From assembly GCA_015680685.1 (NCBI GenBank), contig MNCI01033545.1:91280-155279 (forward strand): 64,000 bases of DNA, given 5' to 3'. The stretch is from Gnetum montanum. Its lineage: Eukaryota > Streptophyta > Gnetopsida > Gnetales > Gnetaceae. A model generated the notes under the pieces. The model saw nothing but the letters and a program-made list of their open reading frames with translations. It had not been told where the DNA came from and searched no databases. Shown here in pieces: positions 1 to 10,417 of this stretch (position 1 is the first letter of the stretch; every line of letters begins with the position of its first letter). Position numbers and translations under genes: made by a program.

Positions 1-411
1 GTATTCTAGGAGTTGAGGGTGAGAGAGACTAATCGCGATGAACAACCGATTCCTTGATTAGCCGTACACATTCGTCAATGCTCGTAATCAAGTCGTACTC
101 ATGTCGCGCTAATGCAGGTAATAAATAACAGGTAATAAATCCTATTCCATGCACTGCAAGGTTTATCCACAAAGCGTGTCTTTATTGCCATACACAACTT
201 GTGTTCAGGTACAAACTGCTCGAATAAAGATTCGTTCACTTGGGGACTCCTACTGCGGGCACATGGGAAATATTCTATCTCTGGAGTGATCAAATTGCCA
301 GAGTTTCCCTACTTTTAGCCTATGATGGGAAATGAGGGGAGTGCTACCTCTTATTTATAGATTTGGCGGCGGACCGCGATATCGCAGTGCATGCGATATC
401 GCGTCTCATCA
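1..411 (-). mobile_element. OTA Ty3/gypsy LTR, partial (window edge)
   Basis: Part of a long terminal repeat in minus orientation, cut by the window start. On the minus strand the LTR begins TGATGA at 411. It contains a palindromic GCGATATCGC pair at about 376-403 and a TATA box (CTATAAATAA, minus) at 351-360. After that it shares the R-region layout of the other LTRs here, with a block matching about 140-260 to the LTR of element A near 30790-30900. It is more GC-rich and better preserved in its palindromes than the other copies. No target duplication can be tested because the other end lies outside the window. Confidence 0.7.
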
Positions 412-755
412 ATCATCCTAGCCTTATCCCAATAATATGTTTTTAATTAGTTATTATTATAAAATCAAAAAGAGTCATAGTTGCAACAAAAGCATAAATA
501 AATATGAGAAAACTAGTCAAATTAAAAAACACTTGTTTCCTTTTTTTTTTCTTTTTTTTCTTTTGGAGAGGGTTCTAGAGGTGGGGGGAGCAAGGAGGAA
601 GGGAGGAGGGGAAAGGAGCTGGGGGTGGGATATTAAGTTTCAATTTGATTATAAACACATTCAAGACATAACCAACATGATACTTTAGAAGAATATAAAA
701 AGCACATAACAATGTTAAATAACTAGTGGCTTAAGTGGCTATGTCAATGTTAAAT
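412..755. repeat. Dispersed repeat, copy 1 (second copy at 11386-11740)
   Basis: About 340 bp nearly identical to 11386-11740. Both copies start with a sequence resembling the 3' tail of the plant Au SINE family read backwards (CATC repeats, then CCTARCCTTRTCCCAATAA). An AT-rich block, a pyrimidine tract switching to a purine-rich GGAGG tract, and the start of a tRNA-like unit (GTGGCTYAAGTGGCTATG) follow. The copies differ mainly in the length of the T/C tract. Copy 1 is broken after about 755 by a different SINE; copy 2 continues into the full tRNA-like unit. Confidence 0.65.
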
Positions 756-841
756 CCTTATGGGCATATAACTTAGTATAGTTCATATTTATGAATTGGG
801 TTTTCAAGGTTAAGACTCTTACCACTAAGCTAACATCTCAT
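756..841 (-). mobile_element. SINE-A (tRNA-derived) copy, degenerate
   Basis: Read on the minus strand from 841, the sequence begins GAGATGTTAGCTTAGTGGTAAGAG. This contains a pol III A-box-like TAGCTTAGTGG and matches the head of copies at 5686 (plus) and 21476 (minus). The B box region has decayed. It interrupts the dispersed repeat that starts at 412. Confidence 0.5.
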
Positions 842-1480
842 TTCTAGCTTAATAATAATAATGTTTTACTAATTGTTCTCATTTAATATAATAAAATAAT
901 AATTTATTCCTCATTAAGATTCCTAATAGTAGTTATTCATAAACTAGAATGAGTAAAAAGATTATTTGCAAAACATTTACATCTAGGTTGCTTAGAGAAA
1001 GGAAACCCTTCTAATATTTTAAAAAAAAATTCAATGACTTGTTTTTTATTTGTACTTGACTTAGCTTGTTAAGATATGAATCTATGCTCCTTTTAACAAA
1101 AAAGGTGTTCATAAAAAACATTTAAAATATATAAATTTCATTATCAACTTGTAATTTGTGGTTACATCACTTTTTATCCATTCAACTTTTAACAGCTTGA
1201 AAAATATATAAATTTCATTCTCAACTTGATAGTTAAATTTAAAATGTTGATTTCTAAAATGCAATTGAAAAATAGAAAAGATAATGTAAAAATAATATTA
1301 AATTTAACAATTAGATTTAAAATGTGGGTTTCAAAAATGAATTTTAAAAAACCTTTAAAAGTAAGAAACCCAACTCAAACACAGTATTAAATAGAGAAGT
1401 TAGATTTTAAAAAAGCATATTAAATTTAGAAACTCGATTTTAAAAAAGCATACTGAGAGATAGCCAACGATCTTTGATGA
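842..1480. other. AT-rich intergenic DNA
   Basis: No gene recognised. It contains short local duplications, for example two copies of a motif like AAAATATATAAATTTCAT near 1127 and 1200, and two TTTTAAAAAAGCATA blocks near 1407 and 1438. This looks like decayed non-coding sequence. Confidence 0.5.
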
Positions 1481-1488
1481 AGTGAGAG

Positions 1489-1496
1489 TATAAATA
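1489..1496 (+). promoter_or_regulatory. TATA box of the SAUR-like gene
   Basis: TATAAATA in the context GAGAGTATAAATAAACAG, about 90 bp upstream of the ATG at 1586. This spacing is normal for a short plant 5' leader. Confidence 0.55.
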
Positions 1497-1585
1497 AACA
1501 GCGATGGTTAAGGTTAGAAAATTAAAGAGGAAATGCTCAATATCATTTGCATTAAAGAAGTAGTGATTGATATCATCTGTTAGGA

Positions 1586-1910
1586 ATGAGAATGGCGAAG
1601 AATTTAAAGAAGGTAATGCTCAAACCGGGTAAGGGAGCGAAGAATTTCAAAAATTCCGTGGGAAAAGGCAAAGTTCCTTTGTACGTAGGATCAGGATGAT
1701 GCAGAGACGCAAAGATTTATCGTGGAAATTCATATACTAAGCCATCCTCTGATGAAGGAAACGCTGAACTATTTTACAGAAGATGAATCTCATGCAAATG
1801 GCGGTGTGAGACTGATTTGCAGCGTAGAATTGTTTCAGGAGATTTTGCTTTTGGTGGATACCAACAATCCTTCATCCTTCCACCTCAGCGTAGATAAAGG
1901 TCACTCATAA
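1586..1910 (+). pseudogene. SAUR-like auxin-responsive gene with a single frameshift
   Basis: Intronless, small and plus-strand. The first frame opens at ATG 1586 (a second ATG at 1592 is in frame) and gives a basic, Lys-rich N terminus ending in VPLYVG. This matches the VPxYVG start of the SAUR core domain. The frame then meets TGA near 1697. The remaining two thirds of the domain continue in the +1 frame: QRFIVEIHILSHPLM, NGGVRLICSVELFQEILLLVD, stop at 1908. These match the family pattern QRFxV..xxxxHPLF...GxxxxPCxxxLFxxxL. The total is 325 bp, one base more than 108 codons, so a single inserted base around 1690-1700 explains the break. SAUR proteins are small auxin-induced regulators of PP2C.D phosphatases and cell expansion. 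A TATA box at 1489 suggests the promoter survives. It could be a young pseudogene or a sequencing error in a live gene. Confidence 0.7.
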
Positions 1911-3332
1911 CAATGTTTCAGTCCGTCTCTTGTCTGAAAAGGATGGGAAGAAGCAGCTAATCTGTTGAAGTCCAGATGAAGTATTAGTTACTGTTTTATG
2001 GATTTGCTAAAAATCCTAATCAAATTCATGAGGTTTCTGTTAATTATCGCCGGTTCATCATGTTCTATCGAACGGCGTATTGAAGGAATCCACGACGTTG
2101 TTTCAAGGGTCGTGGTTTTGAAAATTCATTGTTGACCATGTAATATTTTGCAATTTAGAGCAGATCTTTTCTGATGTAGAAACTTTATTTAGGTTATTTG
2201 TTATTATGGAAGTTGTAAAACTTTTCTTTCTATACACAAGTTCCTGGAATTTCTAATGATTAATATTTTTATTAAAAATTTCAAATTCATAGCAACCTCC
2301 GGATGTTTTTTATCGTCTAATCATTTAGAAATGTTTTAAATAAAATTACCTTGAAAAGTGGTTTACATCCACCCGGTACGATTTGATTTTGGGTTTAACC
2401 CTGTTCCACTAAGCCAGGCCCTGAGTGATCATATAAATTAAAGGAATTTATTTGGTACTGTACTCAGTATTTGAAAAACATAGGTTTTCTAACATATTTT
2501 TATTATTTTTAATAAAAGAAAAAAAATATGAAAACCTACATTTAAATAAGTATTTCATGTGTACCTAATGCTTATTCTAAAAAGATTTATAACCTTGAGT
2601 TTAAGGTTCATGTGTCTAGCATCTAAAACTTTTAATGTCATATTTCTTACAACATGGAAAAGAAAATAGAAAATATTGATATAATAATAAATCTAGACCA
2701 AGCTTGTAAACTTGTTACTTAGAAAGTTTTAGAGAGATAAAAAAATAAGACTAATTTAAGAGAAAAAAACTTCAAGTTTACCACATTGGCTTTATTACAC
2801 TTAGAGCTACCTCAAAAAAGTTTGGATTGTAAAGAGGATTGTACCACAAGAAAGGGATAACCTTTAAGAGATCAGATGAATTTTGGGATGTTTCGCTTTA
2901 TTTTCTTTTAGCAATGAATTTTGTCTATTTTCCTAAGACAATGAAGGACTATTTTAGGTTATAACAAAAATTTCTTCGAAAGTACATGACGAAAGTCTAG
3001 TCAATCTATATGTAAGCTATTCAAAATAGTAGTGTTAGTTTTAGGGAGTTATACAAAACACATTTAATATACTCAAGATTTATTGCCATTGATGTATTTT
3101 GGAGAAGTTGCTTTATCTAATAGGTACTTTAGGTCTAGGTAGATATAACAAAATATCAACTTCAATTTCAATATTTTGTTAAAATATAAAAACTATTTTT
3201 TATTTTGAAAAGGTAAAATTTGAGAAAGTAAACCATTTTAGAAGCATAATTATAGTTGAAATTATTTCTTTCACTTTCAATAATCATCCATAATATTTTA
3301 TTAATATAGATTCTTAGAAAGAAGATCATTTG
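1911..3332. other. Downstream and intergenic DNA, nothing recognised
   Basis: AT-rich, with no convincing coding exon, LTR or SINE. The first few hundred bases would include the 3' UTR of the SAUR-like gene. Confidence 0.4.
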
Positions 3333-4161
3333 TGATGAGCAATGGATACCCTTACACCCAACCATTTGAATCACAATTGTTCACGCACAATCCAATTTAA
3401 CTCCATGGATGGGACTAGCTATGAAATTTAGATTATTATGCCTTGATCATAGTTCATTGTCCAAAGTGAGGCATATGATTCTTGATATTGTTTCGACCTT
3501 ATGCTACTCGAAACGATAATAGAGAAATCACTTATTTAATCCAATTACAACAGGAAATAAAGTCTAACTAGCCTACGAGCAATGAGTATTCGTTCCCAGC
3601 TTACCGTACACATTTTGAACCCATGTATCCACTATTGGGATTACCAACCACTACACTACTAAGTGAACCAAGCAATAATGCAACTGGGATTACCAAGCAA
3701 ATACATGTTTACACTCGAAACTAATCGTGCTCATTCCACCAATTCATTAATTTGCATGAAATGTAGATATTAACTAAGTACATGAAAAATAAATTGCATG
3801 GAAAGTAAATCGAATCTAAATCAAAGTGCTACAATGAATAAGAATCAATCTCGATATTATTGTTGCTCATGGAATCTATCCAAGTACACTGCCACTTGAA
3901 TAAGAAACTGTACAACTACTCAAATTCACACTATGGGCACTCACTAACTATTCTGTAAGACTACAAAATAAAACTACAATGGTTTAGCTACTTTATTGAC
4001 AAAAAATGAAATGAATCATGCGTCCAAGTGTTGTATTTATACGCAGGCACACATCCCACAATATTGGATATCCGATGTCGAAACTTGTGCTCTGATATCA
4101 AGGCTAAGATATTAGATCCCCGATATCCGATATCTTAGCCTACAAAAAACATGATTTATCA
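3333..4161 (-). mobile_element. Solo LTR of the OTA gypsy family
   Basis: An 829-bp LTR in minus orientation with family termini: TGATGAGC at the left and TTTATCA at the right on the plus strand. The left end is alignable to the LTRs of element A (TACCC-TACRCCCAACCAT block). A minus-strand TATA box lies at 4034-4041. The U3 part, 4065-4135, is full of GATATC/CGATAT motifs. The flanks ATTTG (3328-3332) and ATTTC (4162-4166) match at four of five bases and are read as a decayed target duplication. No internal region is present, so the element was reduced by LTR-LTR recombination. Confidence 0.8.
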
Positions 4162-5499
4162 ATTTCTTAGTGTATGGAATAAAATATGTGCATCCACTTA
4201 TGTACTCTTAAATTTTCTAATTCTTGAAATTGTATCTTATCATGACTACCACTAATTAATCCATGCCCTATTTTGAAATGTTGAAAATTAGGTAAAAAGG
4301 TCAAGTTAAAGAAAATAAAATTTATTGTTATTTAAGGTTTGAATATGAATACAATCTTTGTGCTTATATAAAATGACAATAATAAATTTGTTTTTGGCAT
4401 TGAAAAGTAAAATTTTATTACGTCCTTAGACCTTCTAGATCTATCGAAAAATGTAAATATACATACTATGAGTTTTGAAACTATCATTCAGAAAATTATC
4501 AAGTGTTTTTTTACAATTCGAAATATAGATAAAGTTATTGACATTATGAAGAGTTTTACCTCCAAAATAGTATTAAAGTTAGAATAAACTATATATAAAA
4601 GACAATCAAGACATTATTATGTTCAATTATAATAAATTAACAAGTTTGCCTACTAGCTGGCCATCTCCTGAGGTTTAACATGTAAGATTTTGTTCAACTG
4701 GAGGACGATTGCATGTTGTAGCATCATGATTTTAATTCTTTCATTCAAAGAGCAACAACTTACTCCAAACTCAATATACAAGCATTTGTCATCATTAAAC
4801 CACTACTCCATTGAAGTTCCAGATTGAAACTCTCCAGGACGAACCCTGAAAGACTTTCAATAGGTTAGCAAAATGACTCACAATACTTTAAGAAGCTAGA
4901 AGTGAGCTTCAAGCAACTTCTGATATATTGTTGATCTGAACAAAGAACCTACCAACAAGCTTTGTAACCTTATTCCAAAATGATGTACAGGAATACTAGA
5001 ATTGCAATTTCATAGAGCACTATGAGCATATTGCATTCACCTGACATTCACGATGAAAAACTGAAGATCCTTGACTCTAGTTAGCCTCTGCACTAGATTA
5101 GATGATTGAGTGAACCTCTACTATGCTTCCAGTTGAGCACATAGAGAGCTTAATGGCCACTATCAATCCCCCTAGGCATTTTTCGCCCTCCAAGAATGCC
5201 AATCACTTACCACTCTTATTTTAATGGAAAAAGAAAATCTTTTTTATTAACTTTATTTTTACTTTATAACCTAATAAAAATATTTTAGTGTATTATAACT
5301 TTATTTCTTGTTTTCCTATATTTCCAAATGATCCAATAATAACTTATATTTCATTTGAGATTGCTCTCACACACAAGGATAGAGATTATACATATTAAAG
5401 TATATAAATGAAATAATATTTGAGTATTAAAAAGAAAATTAGATTATGAAACATAAACATAAGCATGTAAAATTCTTCTTCTTTGTTCATGTTAATGAT
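4162..5499. other. Intergenic DNA, nothing recognised
   Basis: No gene, RNA or repeat with a recognisable signature. Composition is AT-rich, with a less AT-rich block at 4650-5210 that has no extended reading frame. Confidence 0.4.
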
Positions 5500-5610
5500 A
5501 GGTTGCTCAATTGATTAACTCATTGTCTTGTTAGGCAAGAAGTTGCTAGTTCAAATGATACTTAAGGTGTTGTTATATTCTTATATAATTTGTCTAATAT
5601 ATCTAATTAG
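5500..5610 (+). mobile_element. SINE-B (tRNA-derived) copy
   Basis: The tRNA-like unit reads TTGCTCAATTGATTAACTCATTG (A-box region), then AGTTCAAATGATAC (B-box-like) about 35 bp later, followed by an AT-rich tail. It aligns with 11709-11810 and the fragment at 723-755. The parent resembles a tRNA with TGGCTCAAGTGG in its D arm. Confidence 0.5.
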
Positions 5611-5685
5611 TTATATATCATTTTGAAAGAAATGGTTATAATAAAGATCTTTTATAAAATCCAAAAAAAGTTTACAAAATAATAA

Positions 5686-5830
5686 TGAGATGTTAGCCTA
5701 GCGGTAAGACTCTTGATTTGAAAGCTCCTAGTCATGGGTTCAATTTTGATGGGCAACTCTGAGTTATAAAGTTCAAATTGGACTATACCTCTTGGGGTGT
5801 ACTTATATTACAATTATTTTGGGGTTCCTT
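5686..5830 (+). mobile_element. SINE-A (tRNA-derived) copy
   Basis: Starts GAGATGTTAGCCTAGCGGTAAG, with A box TAGCCTAGCGG. The B box GGGTTCAATTTT lies at about 5737, an internal pol III promoter with the usual spacing. The tRNA-unrelated body (CAACTCTGAGTTATAAAG and on) runs to about 5830. Matching heads occur at 841 (minus) and 21476 (minus). Confidence 0.65.
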
Positions 5831-5835
5831 GCATC

Positions 5836-7964
5836 AACAAAGCAAGTGGTAATGGATTCGGGAGATGAGGTTGAGAGTGTAATGGAGGATGAAGAGAATA
5901 AGTAGAAGGAGATTCAACATGTAGTGTGGTAGGTCTATGGTGCTCTGAAGGATAATAGTGATAAGCAGAAATATGAGTGGTAGATTTGCTAGGTGATACA
6001 AATTGTTGGGCATAGTATCCATCAAGATTAGGTTCCCGGTAGGGATATTGCTACCTTAGTGGTGACATTCCCCATAGCAGTGAGTTTTGTCATTACTAGT
6101 AATACTCCTAAGGTTAAGATGAAGCTCCACTTGGATAATATTGTTGTTGGTGATAGGGTTACCTATAGTTGCCTTGAGGATAAGGTAATATTCTTTAGTC
6201 TTACTTCTTGATGAAGTTTGGGTTTAATGCATAAGCCCCAAACTCCTACAAGTGTGACATTATTAGTTAACAACTGTTTGTGTTGGTTAGCAACCATTTA
6301 TTTCTTTTATCTTTGTCCTTAGCTCATTCTTGTTCTTATTTCTCCTCCAGAATCTTGAGTGTCATTTGGAATTTTTCATCTATGAAGTCTCACATTTTAT
6401 CAAACTTTGTCAAAATTTTAGTAACTGATTTTTGAATGGAAAAGATCTTCTCTACACTACCTCATCTAGTGGTGCTCTTTCATCAAGTTTACAAAGATAT
6501 ACCTTCTTTTTGGAAATTGAGGGAACCCTATTGTACTCCTGTACACTTTCTCTTTTCATTAGTTCAATTTCTTTTTTAGCTACCTAATGAATTAGCCTTT
6601 GAAGTTGATAGGCTCTCATCTAATATAATCTCCCTTTAGCATAGATCCTAAGATTCTCTCTTAAGTTGTTACATAGTCTATCTATGAAACAGCATAGTTG
6701 CTCCCTTTGAGAAAGGCCATGGCATGGACATTTATGATGAAGAGAATAGTATCTCTACAAGTTTGCATTAAGGGACTCATGGTTACCTTATCCCCACCCT
6801 TGAATTTGCTTCTCAAATTAGACACCCTTGAATATGTCTAATATTTGTAATTAAACAATTCCAACATCATACTCTATCTCTTAATAGACTCTAATTCCAA
6901 GGACTAGTACAAACTTTTAGCTTCTTTCATGATTGTCCTTGGGAATATTTTTAGCTTTTGCCATTCATTCTCAATATTCTACAAGGTGCATGCATTATAA
7001 AAGGCTTGTAAGTAATGTTACAGGTTTGCATTGTAGCATCCCTCAAACTTTAGGATGTTGTTCATATCTAATCTTTTAATCTTGCTATCTCCTTGATGCT
7101 TAGTAGAGATGTAAATTGCCTCTTAGATATTTATCATGCTTCTAGTGGTAAGCAATTATTCATCATAATAATCTTGGTCCTTATAGTCCCTATCATAATC
7201 ATATCTTCCTTAGTGTTACCTGCTTTGCATTCTTTCATAATGGTACCTTTCTGCTTGTTCACATTTAACATCCCTTCTATTATCCTTGCAATGCTTCATT
7301 CTATCATCTTCACGTTACCTACAATCATGTTCACCCTTGTTAAAGCTTGACAATAAGTGAGGGTGAAAATAAAAGATAGTTATCTTAGCTTCTTCTCCTC
7401 CTATAATCCTTTTGGTTCTATTTTACCTATCTACTAGAAGACCTTGACCTTGAGGTCCCCCTTGTTCTGGGTCCTATTCTTCTCTTACCTTAGTTGCTTG
7501 CTAGGGGTGAACATAACCAAGGATGATTCATATCATCACCACTAGGGAGTGGAGGATTCTAGCATTGAGATCTACCCAATTGGTAGTGTGCATCCTTCTT
7601 TCTTGATTACAATGTTAGATGAAAGAGAGCCCCCTTTCCTTTGGAAACATCATAGTAAACTTTCATAAATTAATCCTTGCGTAATTGGGACTTCCTTGCT
7701 TTGTAATCTCTAGAGATTATCAAGCCCTAGTTTCATTGATGTCACTAATCAATCAGATGACAACTTAATGTCACCCTCCAAGTCTTTCCATCACATCTAT
7801 TCATCTTAGTAAAGTATGAAGGTAAATTCTAGATGGTAAGGATCTAGATGTTTGTGGACTATATTTAGTTATTGTCACACATCATCCTTACTACTTGTAG
7901 TCCTATCATGTGATTTAGTTGCATCATCAATAAATGGGGAATCTGCCTTGCAAAAAGAAGACAT
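5836..7964 (-). pseudogene. gag pseudogene of a truncated OTA gypsy element
   Basis: On the minus strand the frame starts MSSFCKADSP at 7964, matching the MSSSH start of gag in elements A and B. It continues through YHLEFTFILY.DE and the retrotransposon-gag domain to the family-specific tail (SHL, stop at 6246-6248, then GVWG/ALNP and a Gln/Pro/Tyr-rich linker with DGYYAQQF). From start to that stop it is 572 codons with no net frameshift but many stops. Protease and everything after it is missing: homology ends near 5836, next to a SINE-A copy. This is Gag only, broken and non-functional. Confidence 0.7.
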
Positions 7965-8082
7965 TGTTAATTTGCAAGTATACTTGAGAATAAAATATTA
8001 TTATTTATGGCAAACGAAAAATCATGTTAAGTTCTTACAATGATCCTTGAACAATCCTAGCTATCTAAAACACTAGCATCAA

Positions 8083-8102
8083 GTCCCTAGTAATAGTGCT
8101 AA
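8083..8102 (-). other. Degenerate primer-binding site of the truncated element
   Basis: Directly inside the LTR boundary. On the minus strand it reads TTAGCACTATTACTAGGGAC, aligning with the element A primer site TTGGCGTTGTTGACAGGGAC at about 14 of 20 bases. Both are degraded forms of the tRNA-Asp-type site typical of Athila/Tat elements. Confidence 0.5.
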
Positions 8103-8440
8103 TGATGACCAGTAAGGTAACTTTATGCCTAACCATATGAATCACAAGCATTCATACATAATCTAGTTGAGTTTCATGACTTAGAATTGAATGGATGCCT
8201 TAGATAACCAAGCCATGAGATAGTTATCATTTGCTTCCCAATCATACTTATGTGGACTCAAGTTGTATGGTTAAATGTGACTGAGGCATATGATCATATT
8301 TTTATTATTATTACAATATTTTAAGTATTAAAATATTAAAGCAGTAATCTACCTAGTCTAAATGCAGAAAATAAATCTAAGCTAGCCTAACATGGAGTAT
8401 CCACTCTTAATTCACACTACACATCTTGATTTATTATTTA
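8103..8440 (-). mobile_element. 5' LTR remnant of the truncated OTA element
   Basis: Begins TGATGACCAGTAAGG at 8103 on the plus strand and follows the family LTR (AACCATATGAATCAC, then TGTGACTGAGGCAT near 8276). The homology stops at about 8440, where a SINE-C copy begins, so the U3 half with its TATA box is lost. Confidence 0.65.
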
Positions 8441-8550
8441 TCAATGAGTAAAAGGCTAACCTCTTTTCAAGTGGTTACACCAAGGCTCAAAACCACATCT
8501 TTTGATTTGAGAAACAAATACCTTACCATCACTCCAAATGATGGCCCTTG
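8441..8550 (-). mobile_element. SINE-C copy, 3' truncated
   Basis: In minus orientation it has the family head (CATCATTTGGAGTGATGGTAAGG-like), the B-box region around GGTTTTGAGCC, and the conserved GAGGTTAGCCTTT block, then stops. The last 60 bp found in other copies are missing. It abuts the truncated LTR. Confidence 0.6.
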
Positions 8551-9785
8551 AAGATTTAGAAACTAGCGAGCAAAAAATATGTAACACATTCTTCTAGTGA
8601 TAATATTGTAATTAAGACACTTAATTTTATTCTTCTTAATGATCTCAATTTTGTATATGAATGATTCATTATCGAATTAACTTTGAAATATGTTTTCGTT
8701 CAAATTTTGGGTTACTTGTCACACAATTACTTGTCAATTCTTTTTTGAATGCTACCATCCAAAAGCATAATAATATTTAAGTCACTCATTCCATGTACTA
8801 TTCTTATTTCTTCATACTTATTAAATTAGACACTACTTCAAAGGTGCATCATGCCATGAATATAAAGTTATTTATACATAAGTATAAGCATATAGTATTA
8901 ATCATTCGTAAGTGGACTCTAGATTTTGATGCTTAAATAAAGAATATTCTGAAATTTCTTGTTACATTGAACTTTTTAATCTTCAAAAAATTCTTAGATT
9001 TAAGTATTAGATGCTAGTCTTCTTGGTTCCATTAGGCATATGGATTCTATTTCCATACCATTTAATACTCGTAACTGTTTTGTTTTTTTTTTAGGTAAAA
9101 TCTTCTTTATCATAAAGTAAGCAAAAAATCTTATCATTCAACAAACTACATATTATATCTTAACTTTTCTTTTTATGAAAAATCATTTTCTTAATACATG
9201 TTTTCTTTTTTAATTAAGAAGAAAAACATGTTGAAGCTTAGGGTAAGAAAAATCAAGTTAATTGCAAGAATATTAAAAAATAAGTAGTGGTAAACTTAGA
9301 GACCTTTCTACAAATTCTTTCATCTTTACTATAAGAGGTGTTGTTCAGCCTACATTGATAGTTCATAGAGAAACCTGATCCTTATCTATCAAAAATAATG
9401 TTAACTCAAAGATTAAAAATAATGTTAATAAGTAGTTTATACTTAAAGGTAAAGGTTCTTTATGCAAAGTTTTTCTCAAGTAGAAAAGTTATGATGAACC
9501 AGAATCTGCTCCCATTTTCCAATGAATGTACCTTCTCTAGGTAGAGATTGCTACTTTGTTATAAGTTTCCATTTCTATCTTAATTTCATTTGATATTTTG
9601 ATATTTTAATTTCAAATATGGATATTGAAAGCAATGTAAATGTTATCAAAATGAGAATCATATTGGTTAATAACAGTTAATTTTCTCCTAATTTTTCAAG
9701 ATTAGTTGTATAGATGTACATTCACCTTACTAAAAGAATGCTTGCTTAAGGATTTGAAATTAGAATTGTTCTACAAATTTGATTT
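8551..9785. other. Intergenic DNA, nothing recognised
   Basis: AT-rich with T- and A-tracts. No gene or repeat signature identified. Confidence 0.4.
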
Positions 9786-10242
9786 GACATCAAATGAAAA
9801 GTTACATTTATAAAATTGGAAAGAACATTTTGGGTGAAACAAAATAGAAAACGTACATTCTAAAAGAGATATGATGGTAATAAAGTACAACATCCTGGAA
9901 ACCAAAATGATAGTCTAATGTACAAAATGGTGAAGGAGACAAAATTAGCAATGACCAAAGCTAAATATGAGGCCTTAGATGATTTTTAGATGAAGATGGA
10001 AACAAATGAAAGAGAAAAACCTATATACAAATAGGAAAAAGTTAGAAATGAGAAATATAAAGATAATGACTGTTAAATATAATGAAAGAATTTTGGTAAA
10101 AGACAACAGAATTTTGGATATCCAAAAAATTCAATTTTAAATATTATTAAATGAAGAATTTCTAGTGGGATACCAAAATTTTGGGGAGATGATGGGAGAA
10201 CTTCCTTATTTATTGTTGTTATGAATGAATCAACTAAGAGAG
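9786..10242 (+). pseudogene. RTE-type LINE remnant, N-terminal part of the RT region
   Basis: Frames broken by many stops still show the pre-RT region of plant RTE LINEs: a TKLAMTKAKYEAL segment (family: AKRxAKxAVxKAKxxAYDDL), then a stretch like KPIYK.EKVRNEKYKDND and FGKRQQNFG (family: KDIYRLAKxRERKxxDxxQVKxIKDEDG.VLV). It joins the C-terminal part at 10418 after a SINE-C insertion and an apparent deletion of the central palm domain. It codes for no functional product. Confidence 0.55.
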
Positions 10243-10408
10243 TAAAGGATCATTACTCAAAGCTTCAATGCTCATCTTTCCAAGTGAGCTCTCGAGAGGG
10301 TCAATGGATAAGCACAAGCCTAACCTCCTCAAGTGGGTGCATGAAGCTTGAACTCATACCTTCTGACTTGAGAAATGAGTACCCTACCATCACTCCAAGT
10401 GATGGTCA
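10243..10408 (-). mobile_element. SINE-C copy inside the RTE LINE
   Basis: Near full length. On the minus strand it runs from ATCACTTGGAGTGATGGTAG at the right, through the B-box region and GAGGTTAGGCTTG, to the family 3' end AATGATCCTTTACT at the left. It is about 66-75% similar to the other copies by eye and lies between the two LINE pieces. Confidence 0.7.
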
Positions 10409-10417
10409 TTGAATAAT

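Noticed and set aside
437-688. 83-residue open frame
   Set aside because: Lies in a low-complexity T/C and G/A repeat present twice in the window; no conserved residues.
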